Shown: positions 1 through 9,306 of the stretch, piece by piece
Position numbering within the stretch: the stretch's first letter is position 1
Layout: every line of letters begins with the position of its first letter
NCBI GenBank assembly: GCA_008501635.1
Contig: QQUJ01000010.1
Span: 248,001-312,000 of the forward strand
Direction of reading: 5' to 3'
DNA length: 64,000 bases
From: Pseudomonadota bacterium
Lineage (GTDB): Bacteria; Pseudomonadota; Gammaproteobacteria; QQUJ01
Notes under the pieces: model-generated
Told to the model about the DNA's origin: nothing
What the model saw: only the letters and a program-made list of their open reading frames with translations
Database searches by the model: none
Translations under genes and position numbers: made by a program

Positions 1-713
1 GTCCCCGCAAGGCTATTGGCGACCAGCGGTCGTCTCTCGTCGTCGAATATCCAACCCTCTACCTTGATGCCGTCACTCCCACCCTCGGTCACTCGATGCC
101 GGTGCGCTTTCACGTTTTTCAGTGCGGCGTCAAGAAACCCGTAGTCGTAGAGGTTGATCAATGCGCCGATTATCTTTCCGTCCGCCAGATCGGTAATGGG
201 GGTAGCCACGCCGAGATGCGGCAACTCGACGCCTTCAATCTCGGAGTTGAAGGCACTGACCAGGTAGGTCTCCTGGATGCCGCGAATCCGCAACTCTTCG
301 CCACTCTGCGTCTCGCCAATCTCGTCGAGGTCGGTGTCGGCAACGACGATACCCAGACTGTTTATCACGTGGATGTCGCGCAGATCACGGTCGAGAACCA
401 GTTTGTTCTGCTGCAGATGACGCGTCAGCAGCAGGGCATTCTCATCGTTGTACCTCGCAGCCGGTATCATTTGCAGCCTGGCCAGCCGGGAACGGATGAA
501 TCCGTCCGAGGCAAAATCCTCGGCGCGCGCCTGCTTGGCGGCGAGCGACGTGCGGATCAGGCCGGCAACGGTGATGGCGTGACTGTGCAGCTCTTCCTGC
601 GCGGCGGAGACGAAATAGCGTTCGATGCTCTGCAACGCGTAGAGGCTGACGACGGCCAACGGCACCAATAACAGGGCGAGCAGCGTGACCTGGAGTTTAC
701 GGCGAATGCGCAT
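1..713 (-). CDS. Membrane sensor with extracellular Cache-like domain (3' part outside window)
   Basis: The reading frame is open from an ATG at 713 to the window edge (about 237 residues) and continues outside. The start follows the stop of the upstream c-di-GMP gene by 33 bp, so the two may be co-transcribed. Residues 8-27 form one hydrophobic helix (LLALLLVPLAVVSLYAL region), followed by a long soluble segment containing HVINSLGIVVADTDLDEIG and LGVATPITDLADGKIIGAL, a pattern typical of double-Cache periplasmic sensor domains. The output domain lies beyond the window, so histidine kinase, chemoreceptor or diguanylate cyclase are all possible. No strong Shine-Dalgarno sequence is visible. 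Confidence 0.7.
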   Translation of the reverse strand, partial: MRIRRKLQVTLLALLLVPLAVVSLYALQSIERYFVSAAQEELHSHAITVAGLIRTSLAAKQARAEDFASDGFIRSRLARLQMIPAARYNDENALLLTRHLQQNKLVLDRDLRDIHVINSLGIVVADTDLDEIGETQSGEELRIRGIQETYLVSAFNSEIEGVELPHLGVATPITDLADGKIIGALINLYDYGFLDAALKNVKAHRHRVTEGGSDGIKVEGWIFDDERRPLVANSLAG

Positions 714-746
714 CGCGAAAGATCGGGGCTTGGCTCGGCGCGGCGA

Positions 747-3700
747 TCAATGCATCAGCGGCGCGGAGAGCAGAGCCGGAATCTGATCCGCGGGCACCGG
801 GCGGCTGAAGAGAAAGCCCTGTGCGCGGTGACAGCCGATCGAGCGCAGGAACTGCAGCTGCTGCTCGGTTTCGATGCCCTCGGCCACCACCATCAAGCGC
901 AGCGAATGCGCCAGCGCCACCACCGCCTGGGTGACTTCCGCATCCTGCTCGCTGTCCGGGACGTTGCGCACGAAGGAGCGATCCACCTTGAGCGCGTCGA
1001 TCGGCAGTTGGGTGAGGTAGCTGAGCGAGGAGTAACCGGTGCCGAAATCGTCCACGGTCAAACGGATGTCCATCGCCTTGAAGCTGCGCAGCAGCTTGGC
1101 CACCTCCTTGATACGCTGCATGACCGCGCTCTCGGTGATCTCGAGCTCCAGATAGCGGGCCTCCATGCCGGACTCCCGCAGTATCGTCTCCACCACCGCA
1201 ATCAGGTTCTCCTGATGCAGTTGAAGGGCCGAGAGGTTGATGGCCATCTCCAGCGGCGGCAGGCCGGCCTCGCGCCAGGCGACGTGCTGTTCGGCGGCGG
1301 CGTGCAGTACCCACTCGCCGACCGGGACGATGAGCCCGGTCTCCTCGAGCAGGGGAATGAAGTCAGCGGGTGCGACCAGCCCGAGATCGGGATGTTGCCA
1401 GCGGATCAGCGCCTCAACCGCCTCGACAGCGCCGGTGTGGATATCCACCTGCGGCTGGAAATGCAGCACGAACTCATCGCGTTCCAGCGCCTTGCGCAGT
1501 GAGGTCTCCAGCGAGAGCTGTTCAAAGCTGCGCGAGCTGGTGTCCGCGCTGTAGAACTGAAAGCGATTCTTGCCGCGCTCCTTGGCTTGATACATCGCCT
1601 CTTCGGCGCGGCCCAACAGCTGGCTGGCATCCTTGCCGTCGGCGGGGTACTGGCTGATGCCCACGCTGGCAGTGACGAAGAGTTCCTTGCTGTCGATCGA
1701 GAACGGTTCCTTGAAGGTGTTGAGGATGCGCGTGGCAAAGGGGGCGACATCGTCGTTGGCCTCGTAGTTCTGCATCAGGATGGCGAACTCGTCGCCGCCA
1801 AGGCGCGCGAGGATATCGCCGCCGCGCACGCAGTCGTTGATGCGCCTGGCGATATCGCGGATCAACTGGTCGCCGGCAGCGTGGCCGAGCGTCTCGTTGA
1901 TCACCTTGAAACGATCGACGTCGAGAAACAGCGTGGCGAGTATGCTATCACCGCCCTTGCGGTGATGGAGGGTCTGCTCCAGACGATCGACGAAATGGGC
2001 CCGGTTGGGCAGACCGGTGAGTGCATCGTAACTGGAGAGCAGATGAATCTGCTCGGCGGCCTGCCGCTCCTTGGTGACGTTGCGCCCGGTGGTGATGAAG
2101 TGCGTCACCTCGCCGTCGGCGTCCATCAGCGGCGTGATGGTCTTGTCTTCATAGAAAAGCTCGCCATCCTTGCGCCGGTTCATGAAGACGGCGCGGAAGG
2201 TATCGCCGCCAAGAATGGTCTGCCACAGATCGCTGTAGAACGCCTCATCGTGCAGGCCGGACTGGAGCAACACCGGCGTGCGCCCGAGAACTTCAGCGCT
2301 GCTGTAGCCCGAGCTCTCCTCGAAGGCGGGGTTGACGTACTCGATGATCCCGTTGCGGTTGGTAATGGCGACGATCTCGGCGGCGGCCTCGATGGCGCTG
2401 GAGAGCTGGCGCATCTGGTGTTCACGCTGGCGCCGTTCGGTGATATCGACGCCGATGCTGAGTACCGAATTCGTTTCGTCAGGGCGGGCGAGTGCGGTGC
2501 AGTGCCATTCGATGCGGCGCTGCTCGCCGCCACGGGTGAGGCAGGTCACCTCGCACTCCGCGGTGCCGCCGGTTGCCACGATCCGGTCGATGGTTTCACG
2601 GCTGGCTTGCCGTTCCTCATCGTCCACGAAGAGGTCGATGAGATTTTTTCCCAGCACCTCCTCGGAGCGATAGCCGCTCAACGTCTCGGAGGTTCTGTTG
2701 AAGAGCTGGATGCCCTCCTCGGGATGCCAGAGCACGATCAGTGTCGGTGCGATCTGGACCAGGCTGTGCAGCATCTGCTCGCGATCGGCCAGCTGGTGCA
2801 GCGTGCGGGCGTGTTGGTCGCGCAGGCGCAGAGTGCGCATCCCGTAGCTGAGATCGGCACCCAGCTGTTTGAGCAGCGTCACTTCGGCGCTGTCGAACGC
2901 ATTGCCGTCGCTGGAGTAGATCGCCAGTGCCGCCCAGGATGCGCCCTCTTCAATAAGCGGAATGCCGGTCACCGAACGGAAACCGCTGGCCAGCGCCTGT
3001 TCACGCCACGGTTCGAACCCTTGATCGAGTTCGATATCGCGGATCACCACCGTGCGCCTTTCACGCAGCGCCTTGCCCACCGGCCCGTTGCCGAATTTGG
3101 AGTCGGCGCCCCAGGTAACGCGGAGACTTTCGAGGTATTTGGCGGCAGTGCCCGCACCGGCCGCGACGCGCACGGTGGTCGCTTCATCCTGCTGCGGAAT
3201 GCCCACCCACGCCAGCTCGTAGCCGGCGATCTCGGTGATGACGCGACACACCTCCTGGAGCAGCTGCTGTTCCGATTCGGCACGCATCACCGCGTGGTTG
3301 GCGGCGCTCAGCGCACGATGGGCGCGGTTGAGGTGGGTGAGTTCCGCGGTGCGCTCGGCGACGCGCGTGGTGAGCTCGGTACGCGCCGCCTCCAGTGCCT
3401 CGGTCTGCTGGCGCAGGTGGTGAACGATGCTGGCGCGCGACAGGGCATAGCGCAGCGTGCGGACCAGGATGTCGCGATCGGTCTCGCCTTTGATCAGGTA
3501 GTCCTGGGCGCCGAGCTCGATATAGCGTCGGGCCTGCTCATCGTCCTGCTGACCGGTGAGTACGACGACGGGGAGGTCGGGTGCAGCGTTGCGGGTGCGC
3601 ACCAGGCATTCGATACCTTCACAGTCGTCCAGGTGGAGGTCGAGCAGGATCAGGGTAAAGGCGTGCGGGGCTTGGAGCAGGCGCTCCGCTTCAGAGATCC

Positions 3701-3884
3701 GGGCGGTTGCTGTAATCTCGGCGTCGATCTCGGGCACATCCTTCAACGCCTCGACGATCAGGCGCGCGTCGCCGGGATTGTCCTCCACCAGCAGGATGTT
3801 CAGTCGGCCCGCGAGGCGACCGTCGATATCGGCGCTCCACGCCGCTTCGGCCCGCATGCCTGGTGGCTCGTTGGACTGCTTCAT
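747..3884 (-). CDS. REC-GAF-PAS-PAS-GGDEF-EAL cyclic-di-GMP response regulator
   Basis: A 1045-residue cytoplasmic protein predicted to make and/or degrade c-di-GMP. Domains in order: receiver (about 27-150, VEDNPGDAR and phospho-acceptor in LLDLHLDD), coiled coil (155-195), GAF (about 200-350), two PAS domains (about 365-485 and 490-615), GGDEF (about 615-780) and EAL (about 790-1040). The cyclase motif is intact (RLGGDEFAIL), with an RGGD inhibitory-site motif five residues before it. The EAL motif (EALIRW), DDFGTGYSSL, LEITES and EGIETEQQ are all present, so phosphodiesterase activity is also expected. No transmembrane segment is seen. It lies directly upstream of a membrane sensor gene, a plausible partner. 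Which activity dominates cannot be read from sequence. Confidence 0.93.
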   Translation of the reverse strand: MKQSNEPPGMRAEAAWSADIDGRLAGRLNILLVEDNPGDARLIVEALKDVPEIDAEITATARISEAERLLQAPHAFTLILLDLHLDDCEGIECLVRTRNAAPDLPVVVLTGQQDDEQARRYIELGAQDYLIKGETDRDILVRTLRYALSRASIVHHLRQQTEALEAARTELTTRVAERTAELTHLNRAHRALSAANHAVMRAESEQQLLQEVCRVITEIAGYELAWVGIPQQDEATTVRVAAGAGTAAKYLESLRVTWGADSKFGNGPVGKALRERRTVVIRDIELDQGFEPWREQALASGFRSVTGIPLIEEGASWAALAIYSSDGNAFDSAEVTLLKQLGADLSYGMRTLRLRDQHARTLHQLADREQMLHSLVQIAPTLIVLWHPEEGIQLFNRTSETLSGYRSEEVLGKNLIDLFVDDEERQASRETIDRIVATGGTAECEVTCLTRGGEQRRIEWHCTALARPDETNSVLSIGVDITERRQREHQMRQLSSAIEAAAEIVAITNRNGIIEYVNPAFEESSGYSSAEVLGRTPVLLQSGLHDEAFYSDLWQTILGGDTFRAVFMNRRKDGELFYEDKTITPLMDADGEVTHFITTGRNVTKERQAAEQIHLLSSYDALTGLPNRAHFVDRLEQTLHHRKGGDSILATLFLDVDRFKVINETLGHAAGDQLIRDIARRINDCVRGGDILARLGGDEFAILMQNYEANDDVAPFATRILNTFKEPFSIDSKELFVTASVGISQYPADGKDASQLLGRAEEAMYQAKERGKNRFQFYSADTSSRSFEQLSLETSLRKALERDEFVLHFQPQVDIHTGAVEAVEALIRWQHPDLGLVAPADFIPLLEETGLIVPVGEWVLHAAAEQHVAWREAGLPPLEMAINLSALQLHQENLIAVVETILRESGMEARYLELEITESAVMQRIKEVAKLLRSFKAMDIRLTVDDFGTGYSSLSYLTQLPIDALKVDRSFVRNVPDSEQDAEVTQAVVALAHSLRLMVVAEGIETEQQLQFLRSIGCHRAQGFLFSRPVPADQIPALLSAPLMH

Positions 3885-4364
3885 CTACTGCGTGCCCTTG
3901 TCCTCTGGTCGGGTCAACGCGGGCACCACTAGCCTGATGGTCTGCTGCACGGGCGAATACGCGTTTCGGTCAATGGCGGCGTTGGCGGCCGCGTTTGTTG
4001 TTGTTATCCACCCGATGGCCGCGTGGCCAGCCGGCGTGGTTTAGATGAATTCCCCAAAATCATTGTGCGTATGGATCAGTTGTTTAGCAGTTGCTTAATG
4101 GACGGTCAAGTCACGCTGCCGGTGCATCCCGTAAGGGCGGAGTGATTCACGCGTGTATCGGAGTGTGCGGTTGTCCACACACGTCAGGTTCTATAACGGC
4201 AGATTTTCACCCCGGCTTGAGCGACTTCATCCGCGGCTGTCTAAGCTTGAGGTGATACGCTGCAAGCACCACGCGGCCAGGCAGGGTTGGATCGACGCTT
4301 GGTACGGCCATTGCTTACCGAATCTTTTCTTATCACCCCTCCATCGTCGGCTGAAGGTACAACC
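3885..4364. other. Divergent intergenic region, no gene seen
   Basis: This 480-bp gap separates the minus-strand c-di-GMP gene from plus-strand maeB. It should hold both promoters. I see only a weak sigma-70-like pair (TTGTCC at 4171, TATAAC at 4192, spacing 15) and no convincing terminator, tRNA or conserved small ORF. Confidence 0.4.
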
Positions 4365-6632
4365 ATGGCAGAAGATCTGCGCGAGAGTTCGCTCCACTAC
4401 CACCGCTACCCCAAACCCGGGAAGCTGGCCATCCAGGCCACCAAACCGCTGGCCAATCAGCGCGATCTGGCCATGGCCTATTCGCCCGGTGTCGCCTTCG
4501 CCTGCGAGGAGATCGTCAACGATCCCACCAGCGCGGCGGAGTTCACTTCGCGCGGCAATCTGGTCGGCGTGATCACCAATGGCAGCGCGGTGCTCGGGCT
4601 GGGCCCGATCGGCGCGCTCGCCTCCAAGCCGGTGATGGAGGGCAAGGCGGTGCTCTTCAAACAGTTCGCCGGCATCGACGTCTTCGATATCGAGATCCAT
4701 CAGGACGATCCCGAGCAGTTGATCGAGACCATCGCCGGATTGGAACCGACCTTCGGGGCCATCAATCTCGAAGATATCAAGGCGCCCGAGTGTTTCATCG
4801 TCGAGAAGGCGCTGCGCGCACGGATGAAGATCCCGGTCTTTCACGACGATCAGCATGGCACCGCGATCTGTACAGCGGCCGGTGTTCTCAATGGACTGCG
4901 AGTGGTGGAAAAAGAGATCGGGCAGGTGCGCCTGGTGGCCTCCGGCGCCGGCGCCGCTGCGCTCGCCTGTCTCGATCTGCTGGTGGCGCTGGGGATGAAA
5001 CCGGAAAACATCACGGTCACCGATATTGCGGGTGTGGTCTACCAGGGACGCAGCGAACAGATGGACCCCTACAAGGCGCGCTACGCCATTGTTACCGAGG
5101 CGCGCACGCTGGACGACGTTATCGACGGGGCGGATATCTTTCTCGGCCTCTCGGCGCCACGGGTGTTGCAGGGCGAGCAGGTGGCGCGCATGGCGCCGCG
5201 TCCGCTGATCTTCGCACTCGCCAATCCAACACCCGAGATCATGCCCGAGGAGGTGCTGGCGGTGCGCGACGATGCGATCATCGCCACCGGGCGCTCCGAT
5301 TACCCGAACCAGATCAACAACGTGCTCTGTTTCCCGTTCATCTTTCGCGGAGCGCTGGATGTGGGGGCGACCACCATCAACGAGGCGATGAAGATCGCCT
5401 GCGTCAAGGCGATAGCCGATCTCGCCTTGGCCGAGGTCTCCGATGTGGTGGCAGACGCGTATCAGGGGCAGTCGCTCGTTTTCGGTCCCGACTACATCAT
5501 CCCCAAGCCCTTCGACCCACGCCTGATCACTGCCATTTCTCCTGCGGTGGCGGCGGCTGCGATGGAGAGCGGGGTTGCCACCCGTCCCATCGAAGATATG
5601 CGTGCCTACCGCGAGCAACTGAGTCGCTACGTGGTGCGCTCGGGCACGGTGATGAAGGGCGTGTTCAACGTCATCCGCGAGGCCCCGCGCCGCCTGCTCT
5701 TTTCCGGTGGTGAGGATGAGCGCGTATTGCGTACCGTTCAGACCCTGCTCCAGGAGAACGCGTTGCCGCCGCTGGTGGTCGGTCGTCGTTCCGTGGTGGA
5801 GCAGAATATCCGGCGCCTGGGTCTGCGCGTGCGGCCCGATAGCGACTTCGAACTGCTCGATCCGGGGGAGTACGGTGGGTATGGCGAACTGGCCGCGGAG
5901 TATCATGACCTGATGGGTCGCCGTGGCGTGCTGCCCGCCGATGCCGAAGGTATCCTGCGCAGCAGTCCGACGGCGTTGGCCGCGCTGCTGCTGCGGCGCG
6001 GCGAGGCGGATGCGATGATCGCCGGCCCCAGCGGCGGCTTCCACGAGCACTACAAGCAGATCGTCGACATCATCGGTCTGCGCGAGGGAGTGCGGGTGCC
6101 GGCGGCGATGCAACTGCTGATCCTCGACAAAGGCACCTATTTCATTGCCGACGCCTACATCAACTACAAACCCAGCGTCGATGAACTGGTGGAGATCACG
6201 CTGCTGGCGGCGGCCGAAGTCCGACGCTTCGGCATGGTACCCAAGGTGGCGCTGGTGTCGCACTCCAACTTCGGGAGTGTCGACAGCCCTTCGGCGCTGC
6301 GCCTCCGTCAAGCGCGGGCCATCATCGAGCAGCGTGCGCCGGAACTCGAGATCGAAGGGGAGATGCAGACCGACGCGGCGCTTTCGGAAAAGGTGCGGCA
6401 ACGGGTGTTCCCCAAGTCCAAGCTCACCGGTTCGGCCAACCTGCTGGTGATGCCCAGCCTGGATGCCGCGAGCATCACCTTCAACGCCATCAAGGCGATC
6501 GGCAACGGTGTCTCGGTCGGGCCGATCCTGCTCGGCACCGCCAAACCGGTGCACATCCTCAACCGCACGGTGACGACCCGCGGCGCGGTCAACCTGGGTG
6601 CCCTGGCGGCGGCGGATGCGGCGGTCTCGTAA
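4365..6632 (+). CDS. maeB: NADP-dependent malic enzyme with phosphotransacetylase-like domain (MaeB)
   Basis: Oxidative decarboxylation of malate to pyruvate and CO2. The 755-residue length matches the large MaeB form. The first about 430 residues carry malic-enzyme motifs: [22 protein letters not shown] and a Rossmann stretch [15 protein letters not shown]. The remaining about 320 residues form a phosphotransacetylase-like domain, which in this family is regulatory rather than catalytic. The open frame extends to 4287, but ATG 4365 (MAEDLRES), preceded by AAGG, gives the family N-terminus. It sits before dctB-dctD-dctPQM, so imported malate could be converted directly to pyruvate. Confidence 0.95.
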   Translation: MAEDLRESSLHYHRYPKPGKLAIQATKPLANQRDLAMAYSPGVAFACEEIVNDPTSAAEFTSRGNLVGVITNGSAVLGLGPIGALASKPVMEGKAVLFKQFAGIDVFDIEIHQDDPEQLIETIAGLEPTFGAINLEDIKAPECFIVEKALRARMKIPVFHDDQHGTAICTAAGVLNGLRVVEKEIGQVRLVASGAGAAALACLDLLVALGMKPENITVTDIAGVVYQGRSEQMDPYKARYAIVTEARTLDDVIDGADIFLGLSAPRVLQGEQVARMAPRPLIFALANPTPEIMPEEVLAVRDDAIIATGRSDYPNQINNVLCFPFIFRGALDVGATTINEAMKIACVKAIADLALAEVSDVVADAYQGQSLVFGPDYIIPKPFDPRLITAISPAVAAAAMESGVATRPIEDMRAYREQLSRYVVRSGTVMKGVFNVIREAPRRLLFSGGEDERVLRTVQTLLQENALPPLVVGRRSVVEQNIRRLGLRVRPDSDFELLDPGEYGGYGELAAEYHDLMGRRGVLPADAEGILRSSPTALAALLLRRGEADAMIAGPSGGFHEHYKQIVDIIGLREGVRVPAAMQLLILDKGTYFIADAYINYKPSVDELVEITLLAAAEVRRFGMVPKVALVSHSNFGSVDSPSALRLRQARAIIEQRAPELEIEGEMQTDAALSEKVRQRVFPKSKLTGSANLLVMPSLDAASITFNAIKAIGNGVSVGPILLGTAKPVHILNRTVTTRGAVNLGALAAADAAVS

Positions 6633-6640
6633 TCGGTCTC

Positions 6641-6674
6641 GCGGTGCATGTGCGGGTTTCCGCACATGCACCGC
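6641..6674 (+). terminator. Perfect 14-bp hairpin after maeB
   Basis: GCGGTGCATGTGCG (6641-6654) and its exact reverse complement (6661-6674) flank a 6-nt loop GGTTTC, nine bases after the maeB stop. No T-run follows on either strand, so it may be a 3'-end stabiliser or partial attenuator instead of an intrinsic terminator. Confidence 0.55.
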
Positions 6675-6828
6675 TGTGATAGCGTGAACGCTTGGTTTAC
6701 TCGCAAGCGACTTGCCTGAAGAACGGCATGCGCCGGGCATTGGGAGACCCTGCCATGGACCCCATCCTGCAAATCCCACCACACGAGCGCGTGATGCGGA
6801 TCGGTGCCCGATGGCGGCGGGGCGATTG

Positions 6829-9111
6829 ATGCCGGGTTCGTTGCAAATACGCTGGATCGTGGCCGGCCTGATCGTGGCGATCTTTCCCCTGGTCCTGTGG
6901 TGGGTGGGGACGAAGGCGACCGACGACGGGTTGGGTCAACTGCAGGAACGCGGTGCGGACAAACTCGACCTCTATCGATTCAGCCTGCAGGGAGAACTGG
7001 AGAAGTTCGAATTTCTGCCGCACATCCTGGCGCAGAACAAAGAGGTCGTCCAACTGCTGCAGCGTGGCGAGTCGGTCGTGGGCGGCGAGCCGATCAACCG
7101 CTATCTGGAACGCTTCAACGAGATCAGCGGTGCCTCCGATACCTACGTGATGGATCGCTCCGGCCTGACGCTTGCCGCCAGCAACTGGAACACCGCACTG
7201 CCCTTCGTCGGTAAACGTTTCGCCTTCCGCCCCTATTTTCAGGAGGCGATGAAGGGCCATGCGGGGCGCTATTACGCGCTGGGCACCACCTCGCAACGGC
7301 GCGGTTTTTACTTCTCCTTTCCGGTGCAGCAGGACCAGGCCATCCTCGGGGTAGTCGTGCTCAAGGTGAGCGCCGAGCGCCTGGAGAGACTTCTCTCCCA
7401 CGATACCGATACCGTCATCGTCACCGATGCCAAGGGGGTGATCTTCCTCTCCACCAAGCCCGATTGGGTGTTTCGCACGGTGAAACCCCTGGACCCCGCC
7501 GAACGTGAACAGCTCCGGGCCAGTCGCCAGTATTCCGATGCCGAACTGCTGCCCCTGCCGGTGAGCGGGGAGGATTATCAACCGGGCGGATGGCGCCTGC
7601 TGACCTTGCGCGAGCCGGGTGGGGCGGGCCGCATCAGGGCGCAGAGCACCCGTTATCTGGTCCAGACCTCGCAGGTGCCTTACGCCAACTGGATCATCCA
7701 CCTGCTCACCGATACCGACCCGGTGGAGCGGGATGCCCTGATTCAGATGATCCTCGCCGCGGTACTGATGGCGGCGTTGGTGCTGGCTAGTGGTTTCCTT
7801 TATCAGCGGCGCGTCAATCTGATGGTGCGTATGGAGTTTCAGCGCCGTGCGCGCGAGGCGCTGGAGCAGAGCGAGGCCAATACCCGCTCGATCATCTCCA
7901 GCACCCAGGCGGGACTGGTGACCATCGATACGGACGGTAGGATCGACTCCTTCAATCCCACTGCCGAGCTGTTGTTCAATGTGCGCTCGGCCAACGTGGT
8001 CGGCCAACCGTTCACGGATCTGATCTCGTTGCCCGATGGGCAGTCGGTGGAACGCTGGATGGCCGATGCGCGGCAGCGCGTCTACACCCAGCCCGAGGTG
8101 CTGGAGACCGTGGCCTGCCGCACCGATGGCACCACCTTTGCGGTGGAGATGGCCGTAAGCCGGATGAGCTTTTCACGCGGAGAACGATTTCTGGTCACAT
8201 TGCACGACCTTACCGAACGCAAGCGCGCCGAAGAGGCGCTGCGCCGTGCCCACGATCAGATGGAAGAGCGGGTCAAGGTGCGCACCGCCGATCTGGTGGA
8301 GGCCAACCGTCGTCTGCAGGAGGAGATCCAGGAGCGTAAACGTGCCGAAGAGGTGCTGCGCCAGGCGCAGGACGAACTGGTTCAGGCGGCCAAGCTGGCG
8401 GCCATCGGTCAGATGTCGGCGGGCATCACCCACGAACTCAATCAGCCGTTGGCGGCGATCCGTTCCTATGCCGACAACGCACGCGTGCTGCTCGCGCGGC
8501 AGCGGCGCGCGGATGCGGTATCCAATCTCGGCGCCATCGTCGAACTGACCGACCGCATGGCCGAGATCACCGGGCATCTCAAGGCATTTGCCCGTCGCAC
8601 CAGCGGCGAGCCGGTGCCGGTATCGCTGGGCGATGTGGTGGACTATGCGCTGGGTCTGATCGCCTCGCACACCAGGATGGATCGGTTTCAGACGCATCGC
8701 GAGGCGCCGGAGGGCGATGTCCGGGTGCTGGGTGATCCGATCCGGCTCGAGCAGGTGATTCTGAATCTGCTGCAGAACGCGCTCGATGCCATGGCCCATA
8801 GCGAGCGGCGCGAACTCTTCATCGGCTATGCGCGGAACAGTGGCAAAGGGATACTGACCATTCGTGATACCGGAAGCGGGATTGCCGAGGATCAGTTGGC
8901 GCACATTTTCGATCCCTTCTTCACCACCAAAGAGGTGGGTGAGGGGCTGGGTCTGGGCCTCTCCATCTCCTACGGCATCGTTCGCGACTACGGCGGGGCG
9001 CTGCGCGCCGCCAATCACCCGGAGGGTGGCAGTATCTTTACTGTGGAGTTGCCGTTGGCGGAGGAGGAGGCGCCCGGCGTGGCGGCGGGGGCCGTGGCGG
9101 AAGGGCGTTGA
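6829..9111 (+). CDS. dctB: C4-dicarboxylate sensor histidine kinase DctB
   Basis: Membrane histidine kinase that senses dicarboxylates in the periplasm and phosphorylates DctD. From the chosen ATG at 6829 there are two membrane helices (about residues 8-25 and 300-325) flanking a periplasmic Cache-type sensor. They are followed by a PAS domain (about 355-465), a coiled coil, the HisKA H-box (THELNQPLAAIRSYADNAR) and a HATPase domain with N-box (LNLLQNALDAM) and G-boxes (DTGSGIAE, GLGLGLSISYGI). ATG 6811 is an alternative start; GGCGGGG before 6829 is the better ribosome-binding site. It is followed by dctD, interrupted only by a repeat element. Confidence 0.9.
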   Translation: MPGSLQIRWIVAGLIVAIFPLVLWWVGTKATDDGLGQLQERGADKLDLYRFSLQGELEKFEFLPHILAQNKEVVQLLQRGESVVGGEPINRYLERFNEISGASDTYVMDRSGLTLAASNWNTALPFVGKRFAFRPYFQEAMKGHAGRYYALGTTSQRRGFYFSFPVQQDQAILGVVVLKVSAERLERLLSHDTDTVIVTDAKGVIFLSTKPDWVFRTVKPLDPAEREQLRASRQYSDAELLPLPVSGEDYQPGGWRLLTLREPGGAGRIRAQSTRYLVQTSQVPYANWIIHLLTDTDPVERDALIQMILAAVLMAALVLASGFLYQRRVNLMVRMEFQRRAREALEQSEANTRSIISSTQAGLVTIDTDGRIDSFNPTAELLFNVRSANVVGQPFTDLISLPDGQSVERWMADARQRVYTQPEVLETVACRTDGTTFAVEMAVSRMSFSRGERFLVTLHDLTERKRAEEALRRAHDQMEERVKVRTADLVEANRRLQEEIQERKRAEEVLRQAQDELVQAAKLAAIGQMSAGITHELNQPLAAIRSYADNARVLLARQRRADAVSNLGAIVELTDRMAEITGHLKAFARRTSGEPVPVSLGDVVDYALGLIASHTRMDRFQTHREAPEGDVRVLGDPIRLEQVILNLLQNALDAMAHSERRELFIGYARNSGKGILTIRDTGSGIAEDQLAHIFDPFFTTKEVGEGLGLGLSISYGIVRDYGGALRAANHPEGGSIFTVELPLAEEEAPGVAAGAVAEGR

Positions 9112-9112
9112 A

Positions 9113-9286
9113 CTTTTATCTCGCGCAAAGACGCAAAGGCGCCAAGAATCGCAAAGCATGAAAAAAATTTACGCTGAATTGGGGGCAAGGCGGAACACAC
9201 CGTATGCTCGTGCGGCCATGGGCCGACGAGGGTGCTCGATCTGCCCAATAATATCTTTGCGCCCCTTTGCGTCTTCGCGCGAATGA
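9113..9286. repeat. CGCAAAG inverted-repeat element, copy 1 (dctB-dctD gap)
   Basis: The left arm (9113-9158, with CGCGCAAAGACGCAAAGG) and right arm (9252-9286, TTTGCGTCTTCGCGCG) are imperfect inverted repeats separated by about 93 bp. The arm begins two bases after the dctB stop. The interior contains ATTGGGGGCAAGGCGGAACA (from about 9178), resembling the interior of the copy at 60405. It fills the intergenic space inside a two-component operon. Confidence 0.8.
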
Positions 9287-9306
9287 AATTCAGTAAAAGG
9301 ATCAAT

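Noticed and set aside
1587-3932. Long open frame on the plus strand opposite the c-di-GMP gene, and similar ones opposite maeB (4227-6782) and qmoB (19386-21713)
   Set aside because: The products lack family motifs and arise from high GC third-position bias on the opposite strand, where the real genes have complete conserved domains.
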